Notes under the pieces: generated by a model
Database searches by the model: none
Told to the model about the DNA's origin: nothing
The model's input: only the letters and a program-made list of their open reading frames with translations
Shown: piece by piece, positions 54,540-64,000 of the stretch
How the letters are laid out: every line of letters begins with the position of its first letter
Position numbering within the stretch: position 1 is the stretch's first letter
Program-made: the position numbers and the translations under genes
From: Melieria omissa
Taxonomy: Eukaryota; Arthropoda; Insecta; Diptera; Ulidiidae
Direction of reading: 5' to 3'
Length of the DNA stretch: 64,000 nt
NCBI GenBank assembly: GCA_963971225.1
Contig: OZ020269.1
Span: forward strand, 46,149,264-46,213,263

Positions 54540-55815
54540 CAGAGATCTGCATGCGGTCATATTTTAATCGCTCAGTATGTATTCGCGTAAAATGCAGTGC
54601 GATATGTGCCACTGCTAAAAAAAAAACGGATATCAGTATGTATCCCCACCGCAAGCGAAGCATTCATTCCGAATACTAGTAATCCGAACGAACGACTCAT
54701 CAGCTTGCAATACTAAACGAACGCAAATTATCGCATCATCATTTCACTTCGGCTATGCGGTGCTGCCGATGATCCAAACGAACTATGCACTTCGGAATAC
54801 GGTGGTGCGAATAATTCAAACGAAGACGGCAATGATCCAAACGAAAGACGGAAATATTCGTTTGAGTCATTCGCACCACCGCATTCCGAAGCGATATGAG
54901 AATGCGGTGGTGCGAATGATCCAAAGAAAAGATGGAAACACCGCATACCATCGCATTGCTACACACTGTAAAGCAACACATAGAATATTTGTACTTGATT
55001 TTTCAATATCAAACCATATTTCCATTTTAAAGAAACTTACAATACACTATGATCAATAAGTACCGGGACTGTGTATTTTAAATTTTCCGCCGTTGCCCGA
55101 TGTAGTTTTGGTCGGTAGGACCTTAACTGACATCTGTGTCAAATTTTGAGCGGGATTGCATCATTAGTGTTTGTTTGGCAGCTGTTAGCGTCAGTCAACT
55201 TTTTCTTCGTCGCATTTTACAATGGATAATTTTGTTGATCAACGTATTTGTTTGAAATTTTGTCTTAGGAACGAAATTTCTTGTGCCAATGCGCTTAAAA
55301 TGTGGCAGAAAGCATTTGGGGAGTCTGCTTTATCAAGAATCAGAGCGTTCGAGTGGTATACAGTGGTATTTTTTACCTGCATCGGGCAACGGCGGAAAAT
55401 TTAAAATACACAGTCCCGGTATTTATTGATCATAGTGTATATCTTTTCTTTTTTTCGGGTTAGTCCAATAAAAAAAATATCTCACTTGACTTGACACTTT
55501 AATCCTTTCGCAGTGATCGTTGCAAATCAACTGATTTTAGGACAAAAAGAGTTCAACAAAGAATATGCTAATCGGCGCCGTGGAGTCACTAATGCCGCCA
55601 ACATTTCTTCCAAATGCGTATACCTGCATCATACGCTTAGCGAATTGTGAATTATGTATATTTGTATTTATTGCTTTCGCTCACTGCAAACAACGCATAC
55701 CGCATAATGATTGAATTTGGGATACTTATGATTTGCGGAGCTTATTAGTAGGTAGTAAAAAAAAAAGTATTAATGCGGTGGTATGCAAAGTTGCGGTACT
55801 CATTGCTGATCTCTG
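54540..55815. mobile_element. hAT-like element with internal inverted repeats
   Basis: Ends CAGAGATC and GATCTCTG, flanked by 8-bp repeats GTCTGAAC (54532-54539) and GTTTGAAC (55816-55823), one base different. Inside, GCGGTGGTGCGAAT motifs occur several times, including a 26-bp inverted pair at 54861-54886 and 54900-54925. It contains the mariner below. No transposase frame. Confidence 0.7.
55045..55437 (+). mobile_element. Short mariner (393 bp) with long inverted repeats
   Basis: It is flanked by TA (55043-55044, 55438-55439). Inverted repeats of about 58 bp begin CACTATGATCAATAAGTACC. A frame from ATG 55222 encodes only the transposase N-terminus (QRICLKFCLRNEISCANALK, then FGESALSRIRAFEWY), the mariner helix-turn-helix start. 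The catalytic part is deleted. Confidence 0.88.
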
Positions 55816-56039
55816 GTTTGAACCATTATTTTTGGTTTGGAATTACAGTGAAATTACTGACCTTTGGTATGTTTTATAACAATCTTTACATAGATTTTAA
55901 TATGTAGAATTGGATTCAGTCTAAAAAACGAAAAACTTAAAAGTGGAATTATTGCGTTTTGTTATGGACCTTCTCAATTGTAGAATGAAGAAAACGGAAG
56001 AACGAGCTAGCCATCCCTCTGTAAAGTCAGGGAATTTGA

Positions 56040-58817
56040 CCGTCGAGGAGCTGCGTTAGAGTCAGCGCTGCTTTTACCGCATTGCACAAGTCGATGCATA
56101 GCAAATTGAAATCCCACTTCTGCAAGAGAGTTCAAAACATCCCTTGTCGAAACATTGACCACAGAATCGAGCAGTTGGAAAACGCGATGGCTTCCGCGTT
56201 CAAAACGTCTTGTCCAATCAAATACTCTAAGAAATCGTTCCCACCTTGGTGGAACGATGAATTATCCCGTCTGAGATCGGAGGTCCGAAGGTCATTCAAC
56301 CTAATCTATTCTACGGGTTTTTTTTCCTTGTTCACTCCTCACTGGAGCATAGGGCCTCACTGGCAAAATTACAAGAATAGCCTAAGGAAGTATAAAAAGG
56401 CGATAAGGGACTCCAAAAACAAGGGTTGGAGGAATTTCTGTTCAGCCATAGAAACCACCAAAGATTCGGCTAGGCTAAGTAAGGTGTTGTCAAGGGACCA
56501 CACCTGCCCCTCATACATCAAGAAGCCGAATGGCTCCTGGACTGAGAGTACTGAGGAGGCCTTAGACCTGCTGTTAAATACACACTTTCCAGGGTGCGAA
56601 AAGGAGGAACCACGGATAAGGCATCAGATACTAAATCTGCCCCCAATCAATGACAACAGCATTATAACTAGGGAAAATCTCGCATGGGCCATAAAAAGCT
56701 TTTCCCCTTATAAGTTTCCGGGCCCCAGATGGCATCATTCCAATGATGCTACAGGTGCCCCAAGACTCAGTTTTACCCTGGCTCGAGGTCATTTTTAAGG
56801 CCTGCCTAGCCTGGAACTACATTCCCATTAGTTGGAGGCGCGTTAAGGTCGTCTTTATTCCCAAGGTAGGGAAAAGAGGCCATGTATCGGCGAAGGACTT
56901 TCGGCCCATAAGTCTGACATCTTTCGTGCTCAAGACCCTTGCGCGACTCCTCGACCTCCATATACGTAAGGAGGTAGAGCAAAAGTTGTCAGCAGCCCAA
57001 CATGCATACCTGAAGGGAAAGTCAACGGAGACAGCCCTTCACGAAGTAGTGCGAACAGTGGAAAGATCACTGGAGTACAAACAATACACATTGGCGGCCT
57101 TAATGGACATAGAAGGTGCTTTTAACAACATAGAGATAAGCGCGATAGAGTCATCGCTGGTGAACCTTGGAGTCAACGTACATGTTCGCAGCTGGGCCAC
57201 TGCAATGCTCCAATCGAGGGTGGTGAGCTCAACGCTCGGAAACACCCACCTTACAAAATGGGTAACCAGGGGCACATCACAAGGGGGGGTATTATCGCCT
57301 CTCTTGTGGGTCTGAGCCATTGACAACATCCTAACATAACTTAACCGGAGAGGAGTCAAAACGGTTGCGTATGCGGACGACGTGATTTTAATGGCATCAG
57401 GAATGAGCCCTGATGTGATTAGCGGAATCCTTCAGGGTAGTTTGGACGGGTTAAGTGCTTGGTGTACGGGACGTGGACTAAGCATTAACCCCAGCAAAAC
57501 TGAACTGATGCTGTTTACCACCCACACTAAGATACCAACCTTTAGACGACCTCATCTTGGGAACGTTACATTACCCCTCTCGTCCAGTGCCAGATACCTT
57601 GGGGTAATTCTGGACCCTAAACTGAACTGGAGGCTGAATATAGAGCATAGAATACACAAAGCAGGATTTGCACTGTATTCCTGCAGAAAAATTATAGGAA
57701 GGAGGTGGGGCCTCCGACCAAGTCTAATGCTTTGGATGTTCAAGATGGTTGTGCGTCCAATACTATCATACGGAGCTCTTGTCTGGTGGAAAGCCCTCAG
57801 GAGGGAATATAACATCACCAAACTCGGTAGATTACAAAGAAGAACTTGTGCCGGAACTACGGGAGCGATTAGATCCTGCCCTGGAGAGGCGCTAAACGTG
57901 CTGACGCACTTGCTTCCCGTTGATCTGCACATTATGAAAGTCGCAACTCTTAGTGCTCTCAGGCTGAGAGAAACCGGTTGCTGGAGAGACAGACCGTATG
58001 GCCACAGCAGTCTACTATCACAAGGGCAAAGGAACCTGCCTACAACTACGGATTACGCTTTTGGGAAAAACTACGATACCTGGGAACCTGGATACCACGA
58101 TTTACACGGATGGCTCCAAGATGGTATGCGGAGTAGGAGCAGGAGTCTTCTCGGAACACCTTAAACTAAATGTGTCTTTCCGTCTACCCAATACAGCAAG
58201 CGTTTTCCAGGCGGAAGGCGGTGTTTGCTATTAGGGAAGCGTGTAGGATGGCACTGGCAGACACATCCTACAAAAGCCACATCACTATACTTTCCGACAG
58301 CCTATCAAGGCACTGGGATCGCCGATTCTGTCGTCAAAACTAGTGCCGGAGTGCAGGAAGCTCCTCACAGAGCTGGCTCATAGGTACAGAGTTACCTTGA
58401 TATGGGTGCAAGGGCACAAGAACATTGAAGGGAACGAAAGAGCCGATGAGCTAGCTCGGAGAGGCTCCGCTCTTGATGAAAGCGAGGCGTTGACGGTTCG
58501 CGACCCACTGGGCTCCATCAAGAGCGAGGTCTCGAAGGAGTTCTTCGCCAAAGCCAACACAAGATGGCAGAGGACGGAATCCTGTAAAACCAGCAGACTA
58601 CTTTGGCCAACATACGACAAGAACAAGACCGCGGAGCTCCTGAACAAGGGCCGCCGGGATGTGGCAAGACTAACGGCAGTTATCAATGGTCACTGGCCTA
58701 TTGGCGAGCACGCGGCAAAAATTGGGATCCCATACAATACCAGCTGTCACAGCTGTGAAAACCCGGACGAGAAGGAAACCGTACATTACTTCCTCTGCGA
58801 CTGCCCGGCGCTATCAA
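56040..58817 (+). pseudogene. LOA-like LINE ORF2 (RT and RNase H), broken
   Basis: 5'-truncated non-LTR retrotransposon. The linker after the endonuclease (PPWWNDELSRLRSEVRRSF, about 56240) comes first. Reverse transcriptase with FIPKVGKRGHVSAKDFRPIS (about 56850) and TRGTSQGGVLSPLLW (about 57270) follows, and catalytic AYADD is at about 57367-57381. Next is a thumb-like part, then RNase H with YTDGSK (about 58100) and WVQGHKNIEGNERADELAR (about 58400), and a terminal zinc motif (CHSC ... HYFLCDC, about 58747-58801). The RNase H domain and RT motifs fit the LOA clade better than R1 or Jockey. Frameshifts near 56750 and 58160, stops at 57313 and about 58232. Ends abruptly at 58817. Confidence 0.82.
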
Positions 58818-58833
58818 GATAGATACGTGAGCG

Positions 58834-59277
58834 TCGTGAATAGCCGTCCGCTCACGTATCTATCATTGGAGACTACTGCACAAGAAGCCTTAACTCCTAA
58901 CCATTTTTCGTTGGGCCGCTCATCCGGACATAAACCACCAAGCCTGTTTTGCCCCAACGATCAGTACGTCAGAAGATCGTGGCGTCATTCCCAGTATTTA
59001 GCAGATAAGTTCTTGAAACGATGTTTGCTGGAAATGCTGCCGTCGCTCACCAGAAGGAACAAGTCTTCCTCGATATTCCTGGCCTAAGGGCATCGCGGCA
59101 GTACCACATTCGCTGGTAAAGATGGCCACTTAAGAAGCGGTACGATACGTACAGCGACCTGTGAATATCATCGTCCTGCTGCTAAGATAGCAGTATTGGA
59201 CGTAAAAGGGGTAGAAAACGAGGGATGTTGCCCTGTATAAGGTATTGTCTCACGAAGATCGTCATACCGGGGGGAGA
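58834..59277 (+). pseudogene. BEL/Pao integrase C-terminal fragment
   Basis: It opens in the conserved integrase tail (NSRPLTYL, then EALTPNHFSLG) and goes on with the SQYLADKF-like helix to a stop at about 59085. It then runs through degraded sequence to a purine tract GGGGGGAGAA (59269-59278) directly before an LTR. All of gag and most of pol are missing. The sequence at 58818-58833 is an inverted copy of 58849-58864, at the junction with the LOA element. Confidence 0.75.
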
Positions 59278-59278
59278 A

Positions 59279-59711
59279 TGTGGCAACACCACTGAACGTC
59301 AAACGATTTTAATGATTGACTGGCACGACAGCCCGCTTACGGGAGACTAAGGGCTAGCGTCCCGCAACCACCCGTGCTGTGCGTGTGAATTTGTACGCGG
59401 GTTGAAGGGACCTACAGTTTTATGCCGGTTCCGAACGGCAGGTTGGGAGCTCTTTCAAAAGCACTTTTTACTCTCAGAGGTTTTAACTGAGCCACGACGA
59501 ACGTCAAACAATGCTACGCCTAAAAAAGGCAAATGTGGCTACGCCTCCGGATAGTGAACAGCAATTCTGCGGGACGCGCGGTGAAAGTTTCGCAAGCGGT
59601 CGTAAATGGAAACCAAAATAAGGCGAACATGAAAAGGGAAAAATAATTAATTGTGATAAGCGTTAGCTTTTCGGTTATAATAAACAACTTTTTTTAAGCT
59701 GTTCGCTCACA
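59279..59711 (+). repeat. 3' LTR of the BEL fragment, split by a SINE
   Basis: It starts TGTGGCAACACC after the purine tract and ends near TCACA at 59711. An AATAAA-like ATAATAAAC lies at about 59678. The SINE at 59305-59498 with its duplication interrupts it, leaving about 228 bp of LTR. Confidence 0.65.
59305..59498 (-). mobile_element. tRNA-derived SINE, family B, copy 3, internally deleted
   Basis: It matches the other B copies at both ends but lacks the middle and most of the tRNA-like box B region. Only the box A side (TTAACTGAGCCACG on the plus strand) is left. An 11-bp direct repeat GAACGTCAAAC flanks it (59294-59304, 59499-59509). Confidence 0.8.
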
Positions 59712-60235
59712 ATCAGTCGAGTTTCAATCAGAGAGGGCGGCTGCTGGCTAAATTCGAGGCACCAACTGGTGGTTTTGGTAAACAATCCAAAGAAACCTCC
59801 ACAAGTGCCAAAATACACGAACACATCAGTTTCATTTTTGAGGAACTGGGTCAGTCGATTTAAAGAGTTCGGAAATGTTGACGACGAGCCACGGAGAGGC
59901 AGGAAAAGAACCACTCAGAACAAAGCGGATAAGGCGATAGTCCCGATGTTTGATAACACTCCAACTCTTAGCCTGAAGCAAATGAAAGAAAGATTGTCGC
60001 AGAAGAGAGTCGAAGTATCAGCGGCTACTATCCGACGCAGGCTTCTGAAATCGGGCATTCCTCTTAGAAGTACCATGTCGAAATCGCTATTGGGTAAAAA
60101 CATATGAAAAATCGTTTGAAATGCGCTAGAGAAAATTTGGTGTGGAAATACTAAATTGGCCATCTCAAAGTCCAGATGCAAAGCCAATCGAAAATATTTG
60201 GTCCTTAATGAAGCAACAGCTTAGAGGAAAAATAT
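59712..60235 (+). pseudogene. Tc1-like transposase fragment, internally deleted
   Basis: 59769-60107 encodes the paired helix-turn-helix region (FLRNWVSRFKEFGNVDDEPR, a GRGRK-like linker, and TLSLKQMKERLSQKRVEVSA). After a gap, 60157-60230 encodes WPSQSPDAKPIENIWSLMK, which includes the third catalytic Glu. The part with the first two Asp residues is deleted, and no inverted repeats were found. Dead fragment. Confidence 0.8.
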
Positions 60236-60239
60236 GATC

Positions 60240-62673
60240 AACCCAGTACCGAGGTGACCAGTCCCCCTCCGATCTGCAGAACCTACTAGGGGTAACACCG
60301 GGGCCTCCTGCGGCGCCCCCTGTCCGTGACACCGCCTCCGAAGACGGCGCCGACAGTGTTGTCTCCGCTTCGGAAATGATCGGCGACTTTTTCCAAGGCC
60401 TTGAGGTGAGGACCAACTGCGATCCCGAGGACGAGAACAACTCGCTGTCCGAACTTGACGACATATTCGTTGGGAAAGAGGATGGCGACGTCACGGTAGT
60501 CGACGCTCCTGGGATGGTGGGGATACTTCAAATTAATCTCCACCACTCCAAGGCGGCTTCGGCTGCCCTTCTCCTTCGCCTAGCATCCAGCAGGCAGGAC
60601 GTCGTGCTAGTTCAAGAGCCATGGATCGTTGATGATCGGGTTCGAGGGCTCAGCCTCAACGGGTACAGGACTGTATCCCACCACGGCGCAAGTAAATTTA
60701 GGGCCTGCACCCTCATTAGAGACACCATTAATGCCTCCCTTCTTCCTAGGTACTGCGACGGGGACTGCGTGGCCATAGCTGCTGAGATACACTCCCGGAT
60801 CTACTGGATCGTATCCAGCTATATGGCACACGACCACGGGCCTACACCTACTTACGGGCCACTGAGGGAAGTGACTGCAGCAGCCAGCGAGCGAGGCATT
60901 CCGCTCATCATCGGGGCGGACGCCAACGCACACCACGATGCCTAGGGAAGCAGCGACCAAAACGAACGAGGTGAGTCGCCTTTTCAATTTATATTGAATA
61001 CTAACCCAGGCATTGCTACTAGAGGTAGAGAACCAACATTTCTTACCGCTACTCGGGAGGAGGTTCTGGACGTCACACTGACCAACGCGCTCTCTGGCCA
61101 CCTGGTCAGGGATTGGCGGGTTTTGGAGAGTGCTTCTTCTCCGATCACCGGTACATCAGTTTCCGTTTGGACCTGAGTACACCGGCCAGACCCCCCCTTC
61201 CACAATAAGCGTAGGACGAATTGGGAAATTTTCCGTTTGTCCCTATCTTCTAGTTTATCCTTATCTCCCCCGCGGCTCCTGTGTCCTGGAGATATTGAGA
61301 CCGCGGTGGCCACACTAACTGATTCACTTAGTCGTGCTTCGTCTGCTGCTTGTAAGCCTAGGACATACCGGGGCAAGACAAAACCACCTTGGTGGAACGC
61401 CGAAATCGCTAGGTAACGGCGTGCATGCAGACGCTCCTTCAACGCGGCTAAGAGGAATAACACTTGGGACGCGTACAGATCCGACCTCAGAGCCTTTAAG
61501 CAGGAGGTTAGGCGGTCAAAGAGGGCATTGTGGGAATCCTTTTGCGGCGGTATCGAAAAAGTCTCTGACATCGGCCGACTCCGCATGATTCTCAGCAGCT
61601 CCCCGTCCATTCCCACCACCATTCAGAAGGCAAACAGTGACTCGACGGAGTCCAGTGGGGAAACCCTGGAAGTGTTAGTACCTCCACTTCTGCCGAAGCG
61701 GTAATTCCGGAGGAACCACACTCATGGTCCTAAACGGACGTCCGCATCGATAAGACCATGGTTACGTGGGCTATTAACTCCTTCGGTCCTTTCAAATCTC
61801 CTGGACTGGACGGCGTCATTCCAGCTGAACTACAGCAAACCACGGAATCGACGGTGCCGTGGCTCGTTGCGATCTTTAGGGCGTGTTTGGAATGGGGTTA
61901 CATCTCCCTTTCATGGCGGGAGGTGGATGTCGTCTTCATTCCCAAGGCCCGGAAGACCTCGCACGTCAAGGCAAATTACTTCAGGCCAATAAGCCTGACA
62001 TCGTTTCTCCTGAAGACCCTCGAGAGGATACTCGACGTCCATATTAGGAGCCTTATTGACCCAGTTCTTCTCTCTAAGTCGCAACGTGACTAAACAAGGG
62101 GTAGGTCGGTTGAATCTGCGTTGCACTCCCTAGTCGACTACATAGACAAGTCGCTAACATACGAGTACACCCTGGTGTTTTTTATAGACATAGAGGGCGC
62201 ATTTAATAATGTCTGCCCTCTTGCGATAGGGGTGGCTCTTTCAGATCTTGGCGTTGATAGTTAATTGGTGGACTTCATCAGCGCCCTTCTTAGCAGCCGT
62301 TGTATTAACTCCACGTTGGGGACGGCGCATCTTCGCAAGTCAGTCACCAGGGGAACCCCCCAGGGGGGCGTTCTGTCGCCACTCCTGTGGAATCTTACCC
62401 TTAACAGATTGCTTGTCAACCTAGCGGCTGTTGGCTGCAAGGTCGTTGCCTATGCCGACGATGTTGTACTGGCCATAGCTGGCAAATTTCCAAGAGTTCT
62501 CTCCGAGCGGATGAATAACTTCTTGGACATCCTCTCCTCATGGAGCAACTCCTGCGGCCTTACGGCCGACCCGGAAAAGACGGATCTTGTTCTTTTCACA
62601 AGGAGATATAAGGTCCCGTCTTTCAGACTTCCCGCCCTAAATGGAACCCCGCTCAAATTGAGTAAGGAGGTGA
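60240..62673 (+). pseudogene. LOA-like LINE, endonuclease and RT, broken
   Basis: The end of ORF1 or a linker comes first, then an AP-type endonuclease at about 60525-60945 (LQINLHHSKAASAALLLRL, VLVQEPWI, IIGADANAHH), ended by TAG at 60943-60945. The remaining endonuclease, with a DVTLTN motif, is at about 60990-61175. The WWNAEI-like linker is at about 61390. Reverse transcriptase follows with SPGLDGVIPAEL (about 61800), TRGTPQGGVLSPLLWN (about 62348) and AYADDVVLA (about 62450). Several stops and frameshifts are present. The frame is cut at 62673, where a second copy of 60961 onward begins. Confidence 0.82.
60961..62673 (+). repeat. 1713-bp tandem duplication, unit 1
   Basis: The unit starts AACGAACGAGGTGAGTCGCC and ends in the reverse transcriptase after YADD. 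The following unit begins with the same 20 bases. Translations of both copies, including their stops and frameshifts, are the same. Confidence 0.95.
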
Positions 62674-64000
62674 AACGAACGAGGTGAGTCGCCTTTTCAA
62701 TTTATATTGAATACTAACCCAGGCATTGCTACTAGAGGTAGAGAACCAACATTTCTTACCGCTACTCGGGAGGAGGTTCTGGACGTCACACTGACCAACG
62801 CGCTCTCTGGCCACCTGGTCAGGGATTGGCGGGTTTTGGAGAGTGCTTCTTCTCCGATCACCGGTACATCAGTTTCCGTTTGGACCTGAGTACACCGGCC
62901 AGACCCCCCCTTCCACAATAAGCGTAGGACGAATTGGGAAATTTTCCGTTTGTCCCTATCTTCTAGTTTATCCTTATCTCCCCCGCGGCTCCTGTGTCCT
63001 GGAGATATTGAGACCGCGGTGGCCACACTAACTGATTCACTTAGTCGTGCTTCGTCTGCTGCTTGTAAGCCTAGGACATACCGGGGCAAGACAAAACCAC
63101 CTTGGTGGAACGCCGAAATCGCTAGGTAACGGCGTGCATGCAGACGCTCCTTCAACGCGGCTAAGAGGAATAACACTTGGGACGCGTACAGATCCGACCT
63201 CAGAGCCTTTAAGCAGGAGGTTAGGCGGTCAAAGAGGGCATTGTGGGAATCCTTTTGCGGCGGTATCGAAAAAGTCTCTGACATCGGCCGACTCCGCATG
63301 ATTCTCAGCAGCTCCCCGTCCATTCCCACCACCATTCAGAAGGCAAACAGTGACTCGACGGAGTCCAGTGGGGAAACCCTGGAAGTGTTAGTACCTCCAC
63401 TTCTGCCGAAGCGGTAATTCCGGAGGAACCACACTCATGGTCCTAAACGGACGTCCGCATCGATAAGACCATGGTTACGTGGGCTATTAACTCCTTCGGT
63501 CCTTTCAAATCTCCTGGACTGGACGGCGTCATTCCAGCTGAACTACAGCAAACCACGGAATCGACGGTGCCGTGGCTCGTTGCGATCTTTAGGGCGTGTT
63601 TGGAATGGGGTTACATCTCCCTTTCATGGCGGGAGGTGGATGTCGTCTTCATTCCCAAGGCCCGGAAGACCTCGCACGTCAAGGCAAATTACTTCAGGCC
63701 AATAAGCCTGACATCGTTTCTCCTGAAGACCCTCGAGAGGATACTCGACGTCCATATTAGGAGCCTTATTGACCCAGTTCTTCTCTCTAAGTCGCAACGT
63801 GACTAAACAAGGGGTAGGTCGGTTGAATCTGCGTTGCACTCCCTAGTCGACTACATAGACAAGTCGCTAACATACGAGTACACCCTGGTGTTTTTTATAG
63901 ACATAGAGGGCGCATTTAATAATGTCTGCCCTCTTGCGATAGGGGTGGCTCTTTCAGATCTTGGCGTTGATAGTTAATTGGTGGACTTCATCAGCGCCCT
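62674..64000 (+). repeat. 1713-bp tandem duplication, unit 2, cut by the window end
   Basis: It repeats 60961-62287 with no difference that I can see over 1327 bp. Whether a third unit or the rest of the LINE follows lies outside the window. Confidence 0.95.

Larger units (their letters stand above)
53476..55975. mobile_element. DNA element with AATTG flanks and subterminal repeats
   Basis: Inverted ends read GGTCCATAACAAAATTCAAT on the left (from about 53479) and, in reverse complement, GGTCCATAACAAAACGCAAT on the right, continuing into AATTCCAC. AATTG lies on both sides (53471-53475, 55976-55980). Units like GGAAATGTTGCGTTTTGGTC recur at about 53670, 53735, 53763, 54514, 55841 and 55942. 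It is interrupted by a hAT-like element. No transposase, and superfamily unknown. Confidence 0.55.

Noticed and set aside
60984..61622. 212-codon minus-strand frame (and its identical copy at 62697-63335) as a gene
   Set aside because: It is antisense to recognisable LINE endonuclease-to-RT sequence on the plus strand and has no domain. Duplication explains why it appears twice.
1..64000. CRISPR array, bacterial operon or phage region
   Set aside because: No regularly spaced short repeats with unique spacers. Gene content, introns and transposon classes are those of an insect genome.

Overview
The window reads as eukaryotic, insect and most likely higher-dipteran DNA (a tephritid-like fly is my guess, not a demonstration). 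It is AT-rich and has a spliced host gene. The rest is a dense mixture of BEL/Pao and Ty3/gypsy LTR retrotransposons, R1- and LOA-type non-LTR elements, Tc1/mariner, pogo-like, piggyBac-like, Harbinger-like and hAT elements, and tRNA-derived SINEs. I see no bacterial operon, rRNA gene, functional tRNA gene or CRISPR array.

The one host gene I recognise lies on the minus strand at 38774-42652. It is a single large 3' exon encoding the C-terminal part (about 1290 codons) of Integrator complex subunit 1 (IntS1). Its splice acceptor is visible and poly(A) signals follow the stop. The N-terminal exons are not in the 21 kb upstream of it that the window shows. That DNA is transposons, so it is either a very large intron or the gene is truncated here.

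Layout. 1-5.4 kb: a BEL-type LTR with leader and a broken R1-like LINE carrying a hAT-type MITE. 5.5-9.6 kb: a pogo-like element, a mariner and a piggyBac-like element in a row. 9.6-12 kb: a degraded BEL gag with an LTR. 12.7-18.1 kb: SINEs, a solo LTR, and a mariner holding a SINE and a MITE, which itself holds a hAT foldback element. 18.3-28.3 kb: a 10-kb nest bounded by a 17-bp inverted repeat. It contains an apparently intact young BEL element (19813-25684) and a stack of pogo-like, piggyBac-like and Harbinger-like elements. 28.4-30.6 kb: a second pogo-like copy with SINE and piggyBac inserts. 31.2-38.2 kb: a gypsy solo LTR, then a Tc1-like element holding a gypsy element (gag joined to integrase pieces) and a second Tc1 with direct repeats in its inverted repeats. 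38.8-42.7 kb: IntS1. 42.8-51.2 kb: a young but broken BEL element 134 bp upstream of the IntS1 exon, with a Tc1 inside its gag. 51.5-56 kb: SINE, a higher-order tandem repeat, and a three-level nest of DNA elements. 56-64 kb: two LOA-like LINEs, a BEL/LTR fragment, a Tc1 fragment, and a 1713-bp tandem duplication that runs off the end.

The most interesting signals are these: the gag/pol boundary of the intact BEL element, a single in-frame UGA-C stop followed at once by a small hairpin (candidate readthrough recoding); the 97-bp near-perfect inverted repeat in the hAT foldback; a gypsy element whose gag has a SAP-like N-terminus and is joined in frame to integrase ends; and several unexplained short palindromes or 12-mers repeated within single elements.
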